Positions 52,280 through 61,448 of a stretch of 64,000 bases of DNA are shown piece by piece; the first letter of the stretch is position 1, and every line of letters starts with the position of its first letter. A program made the translations under genes and the position numbers. The DNA comes from Streptomyces djakartensis (GTDB lineage: Bacteria; Actinomycetota; Actinomycetes; Streptomycetales; Streptomycetaceae). Under the pieces are notes generated by a model. That model saw only the letters and a list, made by a program, of their open reading frames with translations, ran no database searches and was not told where the DNA came from. The DNA lies in the NCBI RefSeq assembly GCF_014651075.1, contig NZ_BMWE01000022.1:1-64000 (forward strand). Direction: 5' to 3'.

Positions 52280-53434
52280 ATGGGACGCCACCGACGCTCC
52301 GCCGACGGCCGCGCCGCCACGGGCCGCGCCGGGGGGATCGCGCATGCCGACGGCTTCGCGGAGAGCCACGACCCGCGGTACTCCCCCGCGGGTGACGACG
52401 CGCCGACGATGGGCATCGCGCCCTACCTGAACCCGGAGGCGTACGCCGGCACCTACGCCAAGAGCGAGGCCTACCTGTTCGAGGAGGGCTCAGGGGCGGG
52501 TGGCCAGTACGCCGCTGTCCCCGGCCCCCGGACCGGCGACACGGCCGTCTTCGCGGCCGACGGCTTCGAGCCCGACGCCGGGGCCCGGCGCCACGGCTCC
52601 CACCGGCGCCGCAAGAAGACCGCCAAGCCGATGCGCGCCGGACTGCTCGGTGTTTCCGCCGCGGTCGCCCTCGGTACGGTCGCGGTGGCCACGGGCGCGG
52701 TGCCCGGCCTCGACAACTACAAGCTCGGCGGCGACAGCGGCGGCGACAAGGTGCAGGCCGCGGACACGCCCACGAACTCCCCGAGTGAGCTGGGCGGCGC
52801 CTCCGGCGACGCGGACGGCCGGGGCTCCACGCCCACGAGCCGCAACGCCGAACGCCCCGCCTCGCCGTCGCCGTCCGCCTCGAAGTCGTCGGCCGCGCCG
52901 ACGAAGACGCCGGAGAAGCCGGCCAGGACGCCGGAGAAGACCAGGACTCCGGAGAAGAAGCCGACGGCCACACCCAGCGAGAAGCCGGAGAACACGCCCT
53001 CCCGGACGGCCACCAGGGCGCCGGAGAAGCCCAGCGCCCCGGCCGCGCTCTCCGAGGAGTCCGCCGCCGCGGCCCAGGTGCTCAGCCTCGTGAACGAGGA
53101 GCGGGCCAAGGTGGGCTGCAGCCCGGTCGCCGCGAACAGCGCCCTGACCGAGCTGGCCCAGAGCTACAGCGAGGACATGGCCGCGCGGGGCTTCTTCGAC
53201 CACACCGACCCGAACGGCCGGACGCCCTGGGACCGGGCCGCGAAGGCCGGGATATCCAACCTCGGCGGGGAGAACATAGCCCGGGGCCAGGCCGACGCCG
53301 CGGCCGTGATGGACGCGTGGATGAACAGCCCCGGCCACCGCGCCAACATCCTGAACTGCGACTTCAAGACGCTGGGTGTCGGTGTGAAGCTCGGGTCGGG
53401 CGGTCCGTGGTGGACCCAGAACTTCGGCTACTAG
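52280..53434 (+). CDS. CAP-domain (SCP-like) membrane-anchored or secreted protein
   Basis: 384 residues. A basic region (RRHGSHRRRKKTAKPMRAG) precedes one hydrophobic segment (LLGVSAAVALGTVAVATGA) near residue 130, so about 115 residues are cytoplasmic. The outside part is a Pro/Lys/Thr-rich linker with repeated TPEK motifs, then a CAP domain (VLSLVNEERAKVGCSPVAAN, FFDHTDPNGRTPWDRA, WMNSPGHRANILNCDF). CAP proteins in bacteria resemble YkwD; their activity is mostly unknown. Confidence 0.88.
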   Translation: MGRHRRSADGRAATGRAGGIAHADGFAESHDPRYSPAGDDAPTMGIAPYLNPEAYAGTYAKSEAYLFEEGSGAGGQYAAVPGPRTGDTAVFAADGFEPDAGARRHGSHRRRKKTAKPMRAGLLGVSAAVALGTVAVATGAVPGLDNYKLGGDSGGDKVQAADTPTNSPSELGGASGDADGRGSTPTSRNAERPASPSPSASKSSAAPTKTPEKPARTPEKTRTPEKKPTATPSEKPENTPSRTATRAPEKPSAPAALSEESAAAAQVLSLVNEERAKVGCSPVAANSALTELAQSYSEDMAARGFFDHTDPNGRTPWDRAAKAGISNLGGENIARGQADAAAVMDAWMNSPGHRANILNCDFKTLGVGVKLGSGGPWWTQNFGY

Positions 53435-53447
53435 CCCCCGGCAGTCA

Positions 53448-53462
53448 CTAACCAAGAGTTAG
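53448..53462 (+). promoter_or_regulatory. Palindromic site before the HxlR regulator gene
   Basis: CTAACCAAGAGTTAG is an imperfect palindrome, and GTTAGCGC is repeated 19 bases further on (53459-53466 and 53475-53484 region). Such sites before HxlR genes are often autoregulatory operators. Confidence 0.45.
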
Positions 53463-53504
53463 CGCAGCGTGTTGGTTAGCGCTGTGCTGGCGTACGCTGG
53501 GGCC

Positions 53505-53903
53505 ATGACCACCACCCAGGAGCTCGCGGAGGGGCTGGACGACCTCCCGTACAACGTGTTCGCCAGGGCCTGCCCGTCGCGCGGCACGCTGGAGCATGTC
53601 ACGGGCCGCTGGGGCGGACTCATCCTGTGCGCCCTGTTCGAGGGCTCCCTGCGCTTCAACGAGCTGCGGCGCCGCGTCGACGGGGTGAGCGAGAAGATGC
53701 TGTCCCAGACGCTGCACGCGCTGGAGCGCGACGGCCTGGTGCACCGTGAGGCCCAGCCGACGAATCCGCCGCGGGTGGACTACGAACTGACGCCGCTGGG
53801 ACACGGCGTCGCCGAGCGGCTGCACGCCATGGTCCACTTCGTGGAGGCCAACATGGACGAGGTGCTGGCCGCGCGCGAGCGGTACGACTCGGCTAGGGCG
53901 TGA
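53505..53903 (+). CDS. HxlR family transcriptional regulator
   Basis: 132 residues. CPSRGTLEHVTGRWGGLILC is the start of the winged-helix domain, with LRFNELRRRVDGVSEKMLSQ and TLHALERDGLVHREAQPTNP as the recognition part. The C-terminal helix FVEANMDEVLAARERYD allows dimers. HxlR proteins usually act on a divergent gene that responds to electrophiles or redox signals; here the neighbour upstream is the CAP protein on the same strand, so a target is not evident. Confidence 0.9.
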   Translation: MTTTQELAEGLDDLPYNVFARACPSRGTLEHVTGRWGGLILCALFEGSLRFNELRRRVDGVSEKMLSQTLHALERDGLVHREAQPTNPPRVDYELTPLGHGVAERLHAMVHFVEANMDEVLAARERYDSARA

Positions 53904-54753
53904 TCCGCGGCGGCCGCTGGCACTTCGGGCAGTAGTAGCTGGACCGGTTCATCCAGGGACGTCGGCGCATCGCCGTGCCGCAGCGTCGGCACGGCAGACC
54001 TTCCCGGCCGTACGCGTCGAGGGACCGGTCGAAGTAGCCCGACTCGCCGTTGACGTTGACGTACAGGCTGTCGAAGCTGGTGCCGCCCACCGCGAGGGCG
54101 GAATTCATCACGTCCCGTACATGGCCCAGGAGCGACCCTGTACGCGGGCGGGTGAAGGTCGCGGTCGGGCGCTCGTAGTGGATCCGGGCGCGCCACAGGG
54201 CCTCGTCCGCGTAGATGTTGCCGACGCCGCTGATCAGCGACTGGTCGAGCAGCGCCCGCTTGATCGTGGACCGCTTGCGGCGCAGGGCCCGGTGGAAGGC
54301 CTCGTCGTCGAAGAGCTCGTCGAGCGGGTCGCGGGCGATGTGCGCGATGACGTCGGGCAGGCCGTCCGGGGTGTTGTCGTGCAGCGACAGCCCGCCGAAG
54401 GTGCGCTGGTCGACGAAGCGGAGCTCGGTGTCCAGGGCGTCGGTGAAGCGGACGCGGATGCGCAGGTGCTTCTCGTCCGGGGCGGTGTGCGGCTGGACCA
54501 GCAGCTGTCCGCTCATGCCGAGGTGAGCCAGGATCGACTGGTCCGTGTCCTCCAGAGGCAGCCACAGGTACTTGCCGCGGCGGCTCGGGACGCCGATGCG
54601 GTGACCTTTCAGGCGGTGCGCGAAGTCGTCGGCGCCCGCGACGTGGCGCCGCACCGCGCGCGGGTGCAGCACCTCCGCCTCGGCGACGGTCCGGTGGGCG
54701 ACCCACCGCTCGAGACCGCGCCGGACGACCTCGACCTCGGGCAACTCGGGCAT
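53893..54753 (-). CDS. mutM: Formamidopyrimidine-DNA glycosylase
   Basis: 286 residues. After Met come the catalytic PELPEVEVVRRGLERW residues. LDQSLISGVGNIYADEALW is the helix-two-turn-helix. The zinc finger is CRRCGTAMRRR...YYCPKCQ. It removes 8-oxoguanine and related lesions. The 3' end overlaps the HxlR gene by 11 bases on the other strand. It lies next to rnc, the common actinobacterial order. Confidence 0.96.
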   Translation of the reverse strand: MPELPEVEVVRRGLERWVAHRTVAEAEVLHPRAVRRHVAGADDFAHRLKGHRIGVPSRRGKYLWLPLEDTDQSILAHLGMSGQLLVQPHTAPDEKHLRIRVRFTDALDTELRFVDQRTFGGLSLHDNTPDGLPDVIAHIARDPLDELFDDEAFHRALRRKRSTIKRALLDQSLISGVGNIYADEALWRARIHYERPTATFTRPRTGSLLGHVRDVMNSALAVGGTSFDSLYVNVNGESGYFDRSLDAYGREGLPCRRCGTAMRRRPWMNRSSYYCPKCQRPPRITP

Positions 54754-54865
54754 GGGGTCCCCCGTCACGAACCTGTTGGATGACCGGAGCGCCCGCCCAG
54801 GGCAGGGGGCGGGCGCTCGGGTGCGCTGTGCTGCGCCGGCCGGCTGGGGCGCCGGGCGGCGGCTG

Positions 54866-55678
54866 TCAGCCGTCGACGCTGCCGTCGACGGCCGTGTGGG
54901 CGGCATGGGCGGCTGCCGTCTGCGTCGCCTCGGCGGCCTTCGCCGCCTTGGCGCGCTCGTCCGCCGCAGCCCGGATGGACCGCCAGGCGGATTCCGCGGC
55001 CTGCTGCTCGGCCTCCTTCTTGCTGCGGCCGGTGCCGGTGCCGTACGAGACGCCTCCGACGCGGGCGGCAGCAGTGAAGGTCTTCTCGTGGTCGGGGCCG
55101 GTCTCGGTGACGAGGTACTCGGGCACGCCGAGCCCCTCGGTCGCGGTGAGCTCCTGGAGACTGGTCTTCCAGTCCAGGCCGGCTCCGAGGTTGGAGGACT
55201 TCTCGATCAGGGGGTCGAACAGGCGGTGCACGAGCTCCGCCGCGCAGTCCAGGCCCTGGTCGAGGTAGACCGCGCCGATCACCGCTTCGAGCGTGTCGGC
55301 GAGGATGGACGCCTTGTCCCGGCCGCCCGTGCCCTCTTCACCGCGGCCGAGCCGGATGAAGGAGCCCAGGTCGAGCCCACGGCCCACCTCCGCGAGCGCA
55401 CGCGAGTTCACCACCGCGGCCCGGAGCTTGGCCAGCTGGCCCTCGGGCAGGTCGGGGTGGGTTCGGTACAGCGTGTCCGTGACGACGAGGCCGAGCACGG
55501 AGTCCCCGAGGAACTCCAGTCGCTCGTTCGTCGGCAGACCGCCGTTCTCGTACGCGTACGAACGGTGGGTCAGCGCTCGCACCAGAAGGGCGGACTCGAC
55601 CTTGTAGCCGAGCCGCCCTTCCAGAAGCGTGTGGGACGAGGCCTGGTTGTCCGCAGAGTTTTTCTTCGGCGTGGACAC
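54866..55678 (-). CDS. rnc: Ribonuclease III
   Basis: 270 residues from the GTG before STPKKNSADNQASSHTLLEG; a GTG at 55690 would add four residues. The catalytic signature is NERLEFLGDSVLGLVVTDTL, and DTLEAVIGAVYLDQGL holds the second acidic set. The C-terminal dsRNA-binding domain is DWKTSLQELTATEGLGVPEY followed by GRSKKEAEQQAAESAW. In S. coelicolor this enzyme (AbsB) affects antibiotic production globally. Confidence 0.95.
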   Translation of the reverse strand: MSTPKKNSADNQASSHTLLEGRLGYKVESALLVRALTHRSYAYENGGLPTNERLEFLGDSVLGLVVTDTLYRTHPDLPEGQLAKLRAAVVNSRALAEVGRGLDLGSFIRLGRGEEGTGGRDKASILADTLEAVIGAVYLDQGLDCAAELVHRLFDPLIEKSSNLGAGLDWKTSLQELTATEGLGVPEYLVTETGPDHEKTFTAAARVGGVSYGTGTGRSKKEAEQQAAESAWRSIRAAADERAKAAKAAEATQTAAAHAAHTAVDGSVDG

Positions 55679-55697
55679 AGTGCCTCTCACCAGCCGC

Positions 55698-55871
55698 TCA
55701 GACCTCGAGGACCTGGCGCTTGTTGTAGGTGCCGCACGACGGGCACGCGATGTGCTGCTGCTTGGGCTCGTGGCAGCGCTCGCACGCAACCAGGGTGGGG
55801 ACCGCAGCCTTCCACTGCGACCGGCGGTGGCGCGTGTTGCTGCGCGACATCTTCCGCTTCGGAACAGCCAC
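55698..55871 (-). CDS. rpmF: 50S ribosomal protein L32
   Basis: 57 residues from a GTG. AVPKRKMSRSNTRHRRSQWK is the canonical start, and CERCHEPKQQHIACPSCG is the four-cysteine zinc site (a C+ type L32). It lies between DUF177 and rnc as in most actinobacteria. Confidence 0.96.
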   Translation of the reverse strand: MAVPKRKMSRSNTRHRRSQWKAAVPTLVACERCHEPKQQHIACPSCGTYNKRQVLEV

Positions 55872-55873
55872 GG

Positions 55874-56518
55874 CTACTTCTCCTGCTTCTCGTCGACGCC
55901 CGGTTCGGCGCCGCTCATCTCGTCCTTCTCGCCGTCCTTCATGGTGTCGGCGAGTCCCTGCAATGCCGCCCAACGGATGTCGACGGCGTCGTGGTGGTGG
56001 TCCGGGTCGTCCGCCAGCCGCGCGCCGCACTCGGCGCACAGACCAGGGCAGTCTTCCTGGCACACCGGCTGCATCGGCAGTGCGAGCACCACCGCATCAC
56101 GCAGCACGGGCTCGAGGTCGAACAGGCCGTCCTCGAGGAAGAGCCTGTCCTCGTCGTCCTCGGCGTCGTCGCCCGGTTCCGCGATCGCGCGGCCCCGGTC
56201 GTCGGCGTCAGGGTACGAGAACATCTCCTGGAAATCCGCTTCGACGTCCATCCGAAGCGGCTCCAGACACCTTACGCACTCCCCCTCGGCGCCGGCACGG
56301 GCGGTGCCCGTGACGAGCACCCCTTCCATGACCGACTCCAGACGGAGGTCGAGCTCCACCGGGGCGCCTTCCGGCACTCCGATGACTCCCTTGATACCGA
56401 AGTCCTTGGGAGCGTCGACCGTGCGGGTCAGGCGCTGCAGCGCACCGGGCCGCCGGCCCAGCTCGTGTGTGTCGAACACGAGGGGGTTGCGGTGGTCGAG
56501 GCGGGCGTTCAGAGCCAT
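55874..56518 (-). CDS. DUF177/YceD family protein
   Basis: 214 residues. It has GTARAGAEGECVRCLEPLRM in the middle and VCQEDCPGLCAECGARLADD in the C-terminal part, a CxxC pair and a CxxC-type cluster typical of YceD. The family is linked to 23S rRNA accumulation in plants and E. coli. It is coupled to rpmF, two bases away. Confidence 0.93.
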   Translation of the reverse strand: MALNARLDHRNPLVFDTHELGRRPGALQRLTRTVDAPKDFGIKGVIGVPEGAPVELDLRLESVMEGVLVTGTARAGAEGECVRCLEPLRMDVEADFQEMFSYPDADDRGRAIAEPGDDAEDDEDRLFLEDGLFDLEPVLRDAVVLALPMQPVCQEDCPGLCAECGARLADDPDHHHDAVDIRWAALQGLADTMKDGEKDEMSGAEPGVDEKQEK

Positions 56519-56645
56519 TCCTGCTTTCGATCTCGTAGCTCAGAGGGTTGCTGCCCTTCGATGTTCCGGGCAGCGTTGATCGCGGACGTACGCGCGACCG
56601 AAGAGCCAGGATACTGGACCATTCGCTGTCGGCCCAATCCGGTGC

Positions 56646-57737
56646 TCAGCCGTTGCCGCGGCCCTGCTCGTAGGCGCGGAGCTGCTCGGCGCTGATCATG
56701 CTGGTGTCGAAGAGGCTGGTCTCGTCGAGGGCGTACCCCTGGCGGTCGTGATGGGCCTGCTGCTCCTGCTGGGCCTGGTGGTGCTCGTACGCCGCCTGCT
56801 GGGATTCGTAGCCCTGGTAGGCGTAGGGGTCCGCCTGCTGGTAGCCGTACGGGTCCTGCTGGGGGGCATAGGCCTGCTGCGGGAAGCCGCCGTAGGGGTC
56901 GGGCTGCTGCTGGGCGGGGGTCCCTCCCGCCGTGGGGTAGCCGGCGGCGGGGGCGTACGCCGGCTGCGGCGGTGCGTAGTCCTGCTGCTGGACGGTCTGC
57001 TCCACCGGGGGCCGCTGCTCCGCGAGGGCGGCCAGGTCGGCGAGGTAGTCCGCGTCGCTGGAGTGCTGGACGGTGCTGGTGTCGTCGGCCAGGGCGCCGA
57101 GGTCGTCGGTGGCGATCCGGCCGTGCAGCTTCTGCCGGCCTCGGCCGACGGCCTCCAGGGTCTTGGCGAGGACGGCCTCGAAGGAGCCGAGCTTGGCGTC
57201 GACGTACTCGTCGGCGGTGCGGCGCTGGGTCTCCGGGTCGTGGCTGCGCTCCGGGGCGTCCTCGTCCTCGTAGCCCTGCTCGTCGGTGCCGGGGCCGGTC
57301 CCGAGCAGCTTCTCACGGCCGCGGCCGACGGAGCCGAGGGTCTTGGTGAGGACGACCTCGAAGTTGGCGAGCTTGGAGTCGACGTACTCGTCGGCCTCGG
57401 CGCGGATCTCCTCGGCCTCCTGGCGGGCCTCGGCGAGGATCCGGTCGGCCTCGGCCTGGGAGCGGCGGGCGACCTCGGTGTCGGAGATCAGCGAGCCGCG
57501 TTCGGCGTGCGCCTGGCCGATGATGCGCTCGGCCTCCTGGCGGGCCTGCTCGACCATCTGCTCACGGTCGCCGATCAGCTCCTGGGCCTGGGCGAGGGAG
57601 TCGGGCAGCGCCGCGCGCACCTCCTCCAGCAGGGAGAGCAGTTCGGCGCGGTTGACCACGCACGACGCCGACATGGGCATGGACCGGGCGCCGGAGACCG
57701 CGGCGACGATCTCGTCGAGCTTCTTCTGCACGTCCAC
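56646..57737 (-). CDS. SepIVA/DivIVA-like cell division coiled-coil protein
   Basis: 363 residues from a GTG. Coiled-coil region of about 150 residues (EQMVEQARQEAERIIGQAHA, ADRILAEARQEAEEIRAEAD) containing two related units around ADEYVDSKLANFEVVLTKTL and ADEYVDAKLGSFEAVLAKTL. The C-terminal third is rich in Gln, Tyr, Pro and Ala (PQPAYAPAAGYP). It lies between DUF177 and coaD, the same position as the mycobacterial division factor SepIVA. It is sometimes mislabelled as ATP synthase subunit B. Confidence 0.8.
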   Translation of the reverse strand: MDVQKKLDEIVAAVSGARSMPMSASCVVNRAELLSLLEEVRAALPDSLAQAQELIGDREQMVEQARQEAERIIGQAHAERGSLISDTEVARRSQAEADRILAEARQEAEEIRAEADEYVDSKLANFEVVLTKTLGSVGRGREKLLGTGPGTDEQGYEDEDAPERSHDPETQRRTADEYVDAKLGSFEAVLAKTLEAVGRGRQKLHGRIATDDLGALADDTSTVQHSSDADYLADLAALAEQRPPVEQTVQQQDYAPPQPAYAPAAGYPTAGGTPAQQQPDPYGGFPQQAYAPQQDPYGYQQADPYAYQGYESQQAAYEHHQAQQEQQAHHDRQGYALDETSLFDTSMISAEQLRAYEQGRGNG

Positions 57738-57862
57738 CGTGTGCTCGCCACCCTTCTCTGCAGATGCGTTGGAGACGGACGGGACGACTGTACGGCCACG
57801 GGGACGGCGCGGGACACCGGGTGACGGGTTGTCAGGCTCCGGTGGGACGGCCGGCGCGGGGT

Positions 57863-58342
57863 TCAGTCCTTGCGCAGGCGCTCGGTGAGGGCCTCGAGGA
57901 CCTCCGCCGGCACCAGGTGGGACACGTCGCCGCCCCAGGTCGCGACCTCCTTGACCAAGGAGGACGACAGGAAGCTGTAGGTGGGGTTGGTGGGGATGAA
58001 CAGGGTCTCCACGCCCGAGAGGCCGTTGTTCATCTGAGCCATCTGCAGCTCGTAGTCGAAGTCGCTGACGGCACGCAGGCCCTTGACGATGGCGGGGATG
58101 TCGCGCTGCTTGCAGAAGTCGACGAGGAGGCCGTGGAAGGCCTCGACGCGGACGTTGCCGTACTCGGCGGTGACCCGGCGGATCAGGTCGATCCGCTCCT
58201 CGATCTCGAACAGGCCCTTCTTGGCCTGGTTGATCATCACCGCGACGTAGACCTCGTCGTACAGCCTGGAGGCGCGGGAGATGATGTCGAGGTGTCCGTT
58301 GGTGATCGGGTCGAACGACCCGGGACAGACGGCGCGGCGCAC
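57863..58342 (-). CDS. coaD: Phosphopantetheine adenylyltransferase
   Basis: 159 residues from a GTG before RRAVCPGSFDPITNGHLDII, with GAGGGA six bases upstream. An ATG at 58372, overlapping the rsmD stop, would add ten residues. The HxGH-type motif NGHLD and the loop YSFLSSSLVKEVA are intact. It performs the fourth step of CoA synthesis. Confidence 0.95.
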   Translation of the reverse strand: MRRAVCPGSFDPITNGHLDIISRASRLYDEVYVAVMINQAKKGLFEIEERIDLIRRVTAEYGNVRVEAFHGLLVDFCKQRDIPAIVKGLRAVSDFDYELQMAQMNNGLSGVETLFIPTNPTYSFLSSSLVKEVATWGGDVSHLVPAEVLEALTERLRKD

Positions 58343-58368
58343 TTGTGATCCCTCGCTCTCCGGTCCGG

Positions 58369-58956
58369 TCATCGTGCGTCTTCGCACGTTGAGGCGGCGC
58401 GACCGTACCAAAACGTTCCCTCGCCGTAGCGGCGGGCCCGGAGGGCTTCGAAACCCTCGGGCCACCGGAATTCACCGCCTCTGGTGCTGCGCTCCACGGT
58501 GACGAGGGCTTCTTCGGCGAGCCAGCCTTCCGAGCGGAGTGTGAGCAGGATCTCGCGAAGATCGTCGTCCGTGACGGCGTACGGGGGGTCCAGGAAGACC
58601 AGGTCGTAGGGGTCGCCGGGGGGCGGTGTGCGGATGATCTGTTCCGCTTTGCCGGATCTGACCTCGGCGCCGGGGAGTGCGAGGCTCTTCACGTTCTCGC
58701 GGACCGTGCGAACGGCTTTGGCGTCGGCCTCCACGAGGAGGGTGTGGCCGGCGCCCCGGGAGAGTGCCTCCAGGCCCACTGCTCCCGAGCCGGCGTAGAG
58801 GTCGAGGACGCGTTCGCCGTCCAGCGGGCCGCCGAGGAGGGACTGCCAGGTGGAGAAGAGGCCTTCGCGTGCGCGGTCGGAGGTGGGGCGGGTGCCGGTG
58901 CCGGGCGGCACGGCGAGTCGACGTCCGCCGGCCGTGCCGGCGATCACGCGGGTCAT
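58369..58956 (-). CDS. rsmD: 16S rRNA (guanine966-N2)-methyltransferase RsmD
   Basis: 195 residues. TRVIAGTAGGRRLAVPPGTG begins the protein; VLDLYAGSGAVGLEALSRGA is the SAM motif and YDLVFLDPPYAV the catalytic DPPY. It is followed directly by coaD, a common order. Confidence 0.95.
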   Translation of the reverse strand: MTRVIAGTAGGRRLAVPPGTGTRPTSDRAREGLFSTWQSLLGGPLDGERVLDLYAGSGAVGLEALSRGAGHTLLVEADAKAVRTVRENVKSLALPGAEVRSGKAEQIIRTPPPGDPYDLVFLDPPYAVTDDDLREILLTLRSEGWLAEEALVTVERSTRGGEFRWPEGFEALRARRYGEGTFWYGRAASTCEDAR

Positions 58957-58991
58957 CTTCGGTCCTTGGTCGTGAGCGGCTTCAGGTTCAT

Positions 58992-59030
58992 TGTGGCTGG
59001 TCGCGCTGTTCCCCGCGCCCCTGAGGGCGG
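58992..59030. repeat. Streptomyces dispersed intergenic repeat
   Basis: Sequence TGTGGCTGGTCGCGCTGTTC followed by CCCGCGCCCCTGAGGGCGG, a familiar REP-like unit in many Streptomyces intergenic regions. It lies in the gap between recG and rsmD and may form a weak hairpin. Confidence 0.6.
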
Positions 59031-59037
59031 TATCGGC

Positions 59038-61266
59038 TCAGCCCTTTTCCAAGTACTGCTCCCTCTCCTCGTCGAGAAGAGCGTCCAGTGCGGTCCGCAG
59101 AGCGGGCAGGCGGGTCAGCTCCGGGTCGGCGGCCACCACCGCCGCTGCCTCTTCTCTGGCCTGCGCGATGATCTCCTCGTCCTCGATGACGGCGAGCACC
59201 TTCAGGGAGGTCCGGGATCCGGACTGGGCCTGGCCCAGGACATCGCCCTCGCGACGCTGTTCCAGGTCGATGCGGGAGAGCTCGAAGCCGTCGAGAGTGG
59301 CGGCGACGGCGCCCAGGCGCTGGCGGGCCGCGCTCGCCTCGGGCATCTCGGTGACCAGGAGGCAGAGGCCGGGGGCCGAGCCACGGCCGACGCGGCCGCG
59401 CAGCTGGTGGAGCTGGGAGACGCCGAAACGGTCGGCGTCCATGATCACCATGGCGGTGGCGTTGGGAACGTTGACGCCGACCTCGATGACCGTCGTGGCG
59501 ACCAGGACGTCGGTCTCGCCGGCGGCGAAGCGGCGCATGACCGCGTCCTTGTCGTCGGGATGCATCCTGCCGTGCAGGACTTCGACCCGGAGGCCGCTCA
59601 GCGGCCCCTTGGAGAGCTGGTCGGCCACGTCGAGGACCGCGAGCGGCGGGCGCTTCTCCGCGGCGTCCTCGGGGGACTCCGGGGACTTCTTCTTGCCGGC
59701 CTTCCCCGGGTCGTCCTCCTCGTCGCCGATGCGGGGGCAGACCACGTACGCCTGGTGGCCGTTCGCCACCTCCTCGCGGACCCGGTCCCAGGCGCGGGCC
59801 AGGAAGTGAGGCTTGTCGGCGGCCGGGACGACATGGCTGGCGATCGGGGAACGGCCCGCCGGGAGCTGGTCCAGGACAGAGGTCTCCAGGTCGCCGAAGA
59901 CGGTCATGGCGACCGTGCGCGGGATGGGCGTGGCCGTCATGACCAGCAGGTGCGGGGGCTGTTTGCCCTTGCCGCGCAGGGCGTCGCGCTGCTCGACGCC
60001 GAACCGGTGCTGTTCGTCGACCACCACCAGGCCCAGGTCGTGGAACCGCACCTTGTCCTCGATCAGCGCGTGGGTGCCGATGACGATGCCGGCCTCGCCG
60101 GTGGTGAGGTCGAGCAGGGCCTGACGACGGGCCGCCGCGCCCATGGAGCCGGTGAGCAGCACCACCTTGGTGGCCTGCTCGGCGCCGCCCAGCATGCCGC
60201 CCTCGGCCAGTTCGCCCATCATCTCGACGACCGACCGGTGGTGCTGCTGGGCGAGCACCTCGGTGGGCGCGAGCATGGCGGCCTGCCCGCCCGCGTCGAC
60301 CACGGCGAGCATGGCGCGCAGCGCCACCAACGTCTTTCCGCTGCCGACCTCTCCCTGCAACAGCCGGTGCATCGGATGCTCGGTCGCCAGGTCGTCGAAG
60401 ATCTCCCGGGACACCCGCTGCTGGCCGTCGGTGAGGGTGAAGGGGAGGCGGGCGTCGAAGGCGGCGAGGAGGCCGTCCGGGGCGGGCCGGCGGGCGACGG
60501 CGGGGAGCTGGGCGTCCGCGTGGCGGCGGCGGGCGAGAGCGACCTGGAGGACGAAGGCCTCGTCCCATTTGAGGCGGGCACGGGCGTCCTCGATGTCCGC
60601 CTTGGTGTGCGGGCGGTGGATCTTCAGGAGGGCCTCGGGCAGGGGGACCAGGCCGCGGCCCCGGCGCAGGGAGTCCGGCAGCGGGTCGACGGCATCCTGG
60701 GCGCTGGGCAGGACCGTCTGGAGCGCCTTGCCGATCTTCCAGGACTCCAGCTTGGCGGTGGCCGGGTAGATCGGGATCAGCGCCCCCGCCCATGTCTCGA
60801 CGGACTCGTCGGGGTCCCCTCGCAGCAACTCGTAGGCCGGGTGCGCGAGTTGGAGGCGACGGTTGAACACGGAGACCTTGCCCGCGAACATCGCGCGCGT
60901 GCCCGGCAGGAGCTCCTTGTGGGGCTTGTGAACGCCGTGGCCGAAGAAGACCAGTTGGAGCCGGCCGCTGCCGTCCGTGATCGTGACTTCCAGACGCTGG
61001 CCCTTGCCGCGCGGGGCCTTGGCGGAGGCGAAGGTGTGCAGCCGGGCGTCGGCCACCTGGGCGACCACCGTGACGTGCTCGTCCATGGGGAGGTCGGCGA
61101 GGTGGGTGAGCTGGCCGCGCTCCTCGTATCTGCGCGGATAGTGGTGGAGGAGGTCGCCGACGGTGCGCAGGCCTAGATGCTCGGCCATCACCTTCGCGGT
61201 GGCGGGGCCGAGCACCGACTTCAGTGGTTGTTGCAGCGGTTCTTCCAGTGCGGGCACGAGATCCAT
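59038..61266 (-). CDS. recG: ATP-dependent DNA helicase RecG
   Basis: 742 residues from the ATG before DLVPALEEPLQQPLKSVLG. The N-terminal wedge (OB) domain has VTVVAQVADARLHTFASAK. Helicase motifs include Walker A LLQGEVGSGKTLVALRA, motif II VVDEQHRFGVEQR, and motif III TATPIPRTVAMTVFGD. Motifs V-VI appear in VATTVIEVGVNVPNA and LHQLRGRVGRG. A lysine-rich insertion (DDPGKAGKKKSPESPEDAAE) sits in the second helicase domain. It reverses stalled forks and drives branch migration. Confidence 0.96.
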   Translation of the reverse strand: MDLVPALEEPLQQPLKSVLGPATAKVMAEHLGLRTVGDLLHHYPRRYEERGQLTHLADLPMDEHVTVVAQVADARLHTFASAKAPRGKGQRLEVTITDGSGRLQLVFFGHGVHKPHKELLPGTRAMFAGKVSVFNRRLQLAHPAYELLRGDPDESVETWAGALIPIYPATAKLESWKIGKALQTVLPSAQDAVDPLPDSLRRGRGLVPLPEALLKIHRPHTKADIEDARARLKWDEAFVLQVALARRRHADAQLPAVARRPAPDGLLAAFDARLPFTLTDGQQRVSREIFDDLATEHPMHRLLQGEVGSGKTLVALRAMLAVVDAGGQAAMLAPTEVLAQQHHRSVVEMMGELAEGGMLGGAEQATKVVLLTGSMGAAARRQALLDLTTGEAGIVIGTHALIEDKVRFHDLGLVVVDEQHRFGVEQRDALRGKGKQPPHLLVMTATPIPRTVAMTVFGDLETSVLDQLPAGRSPIASHVVPAADKPHFLARAWDRVREEVANGHQAYVVCPRIGDEEDDPGKAGKKKSPESPEDAAEKRPPLAVLDVADQLSKGPLSGLRVEVLHGRMHPDDKDAVMRRFAAGETDVLVATTVIEVGVNVPNATAMVIMDADRFGVSQLHQLRGRVGRGSAPGLCLLVTEMPEASAARQRLGAVAATLDGFELSRIDLEQRREGDVLGQAQSGSRTSLKVLAVIEDEEIIAQAREEAAAVVAADPELTRLPALRTALDALLDEEREQYLEKG

Positions 61267-61448
61267 TGCACACCACGCCACTGACAATGCCGCAGAGGCC
61301 GCGGCCCACATCGCCGTAAAGATCCCGGAAATCCCTGGTCAGGCGGCTGGTTCGGGCTCTAGGATGGCGCGCTCCCGGCCCTCCTTCGCGGTCACCGCCC
61401 CACCGGGACCGCCCGACCCCGCGCCGTCGCGAGTCCCCCACCGGCGCC

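Noticed and set aside
56646..57737. ATP synthase subunit B
   Set aside because: The coiled coil gives a superficial likeness, but there is no N-terminal membrane anchor and the context beside coaD and rpmF is that of SepIVA-like proteins.
58744..61176. 810-codon plus-strand frame
   Set aside because: Antisense to recG, which has all helicase motifs.
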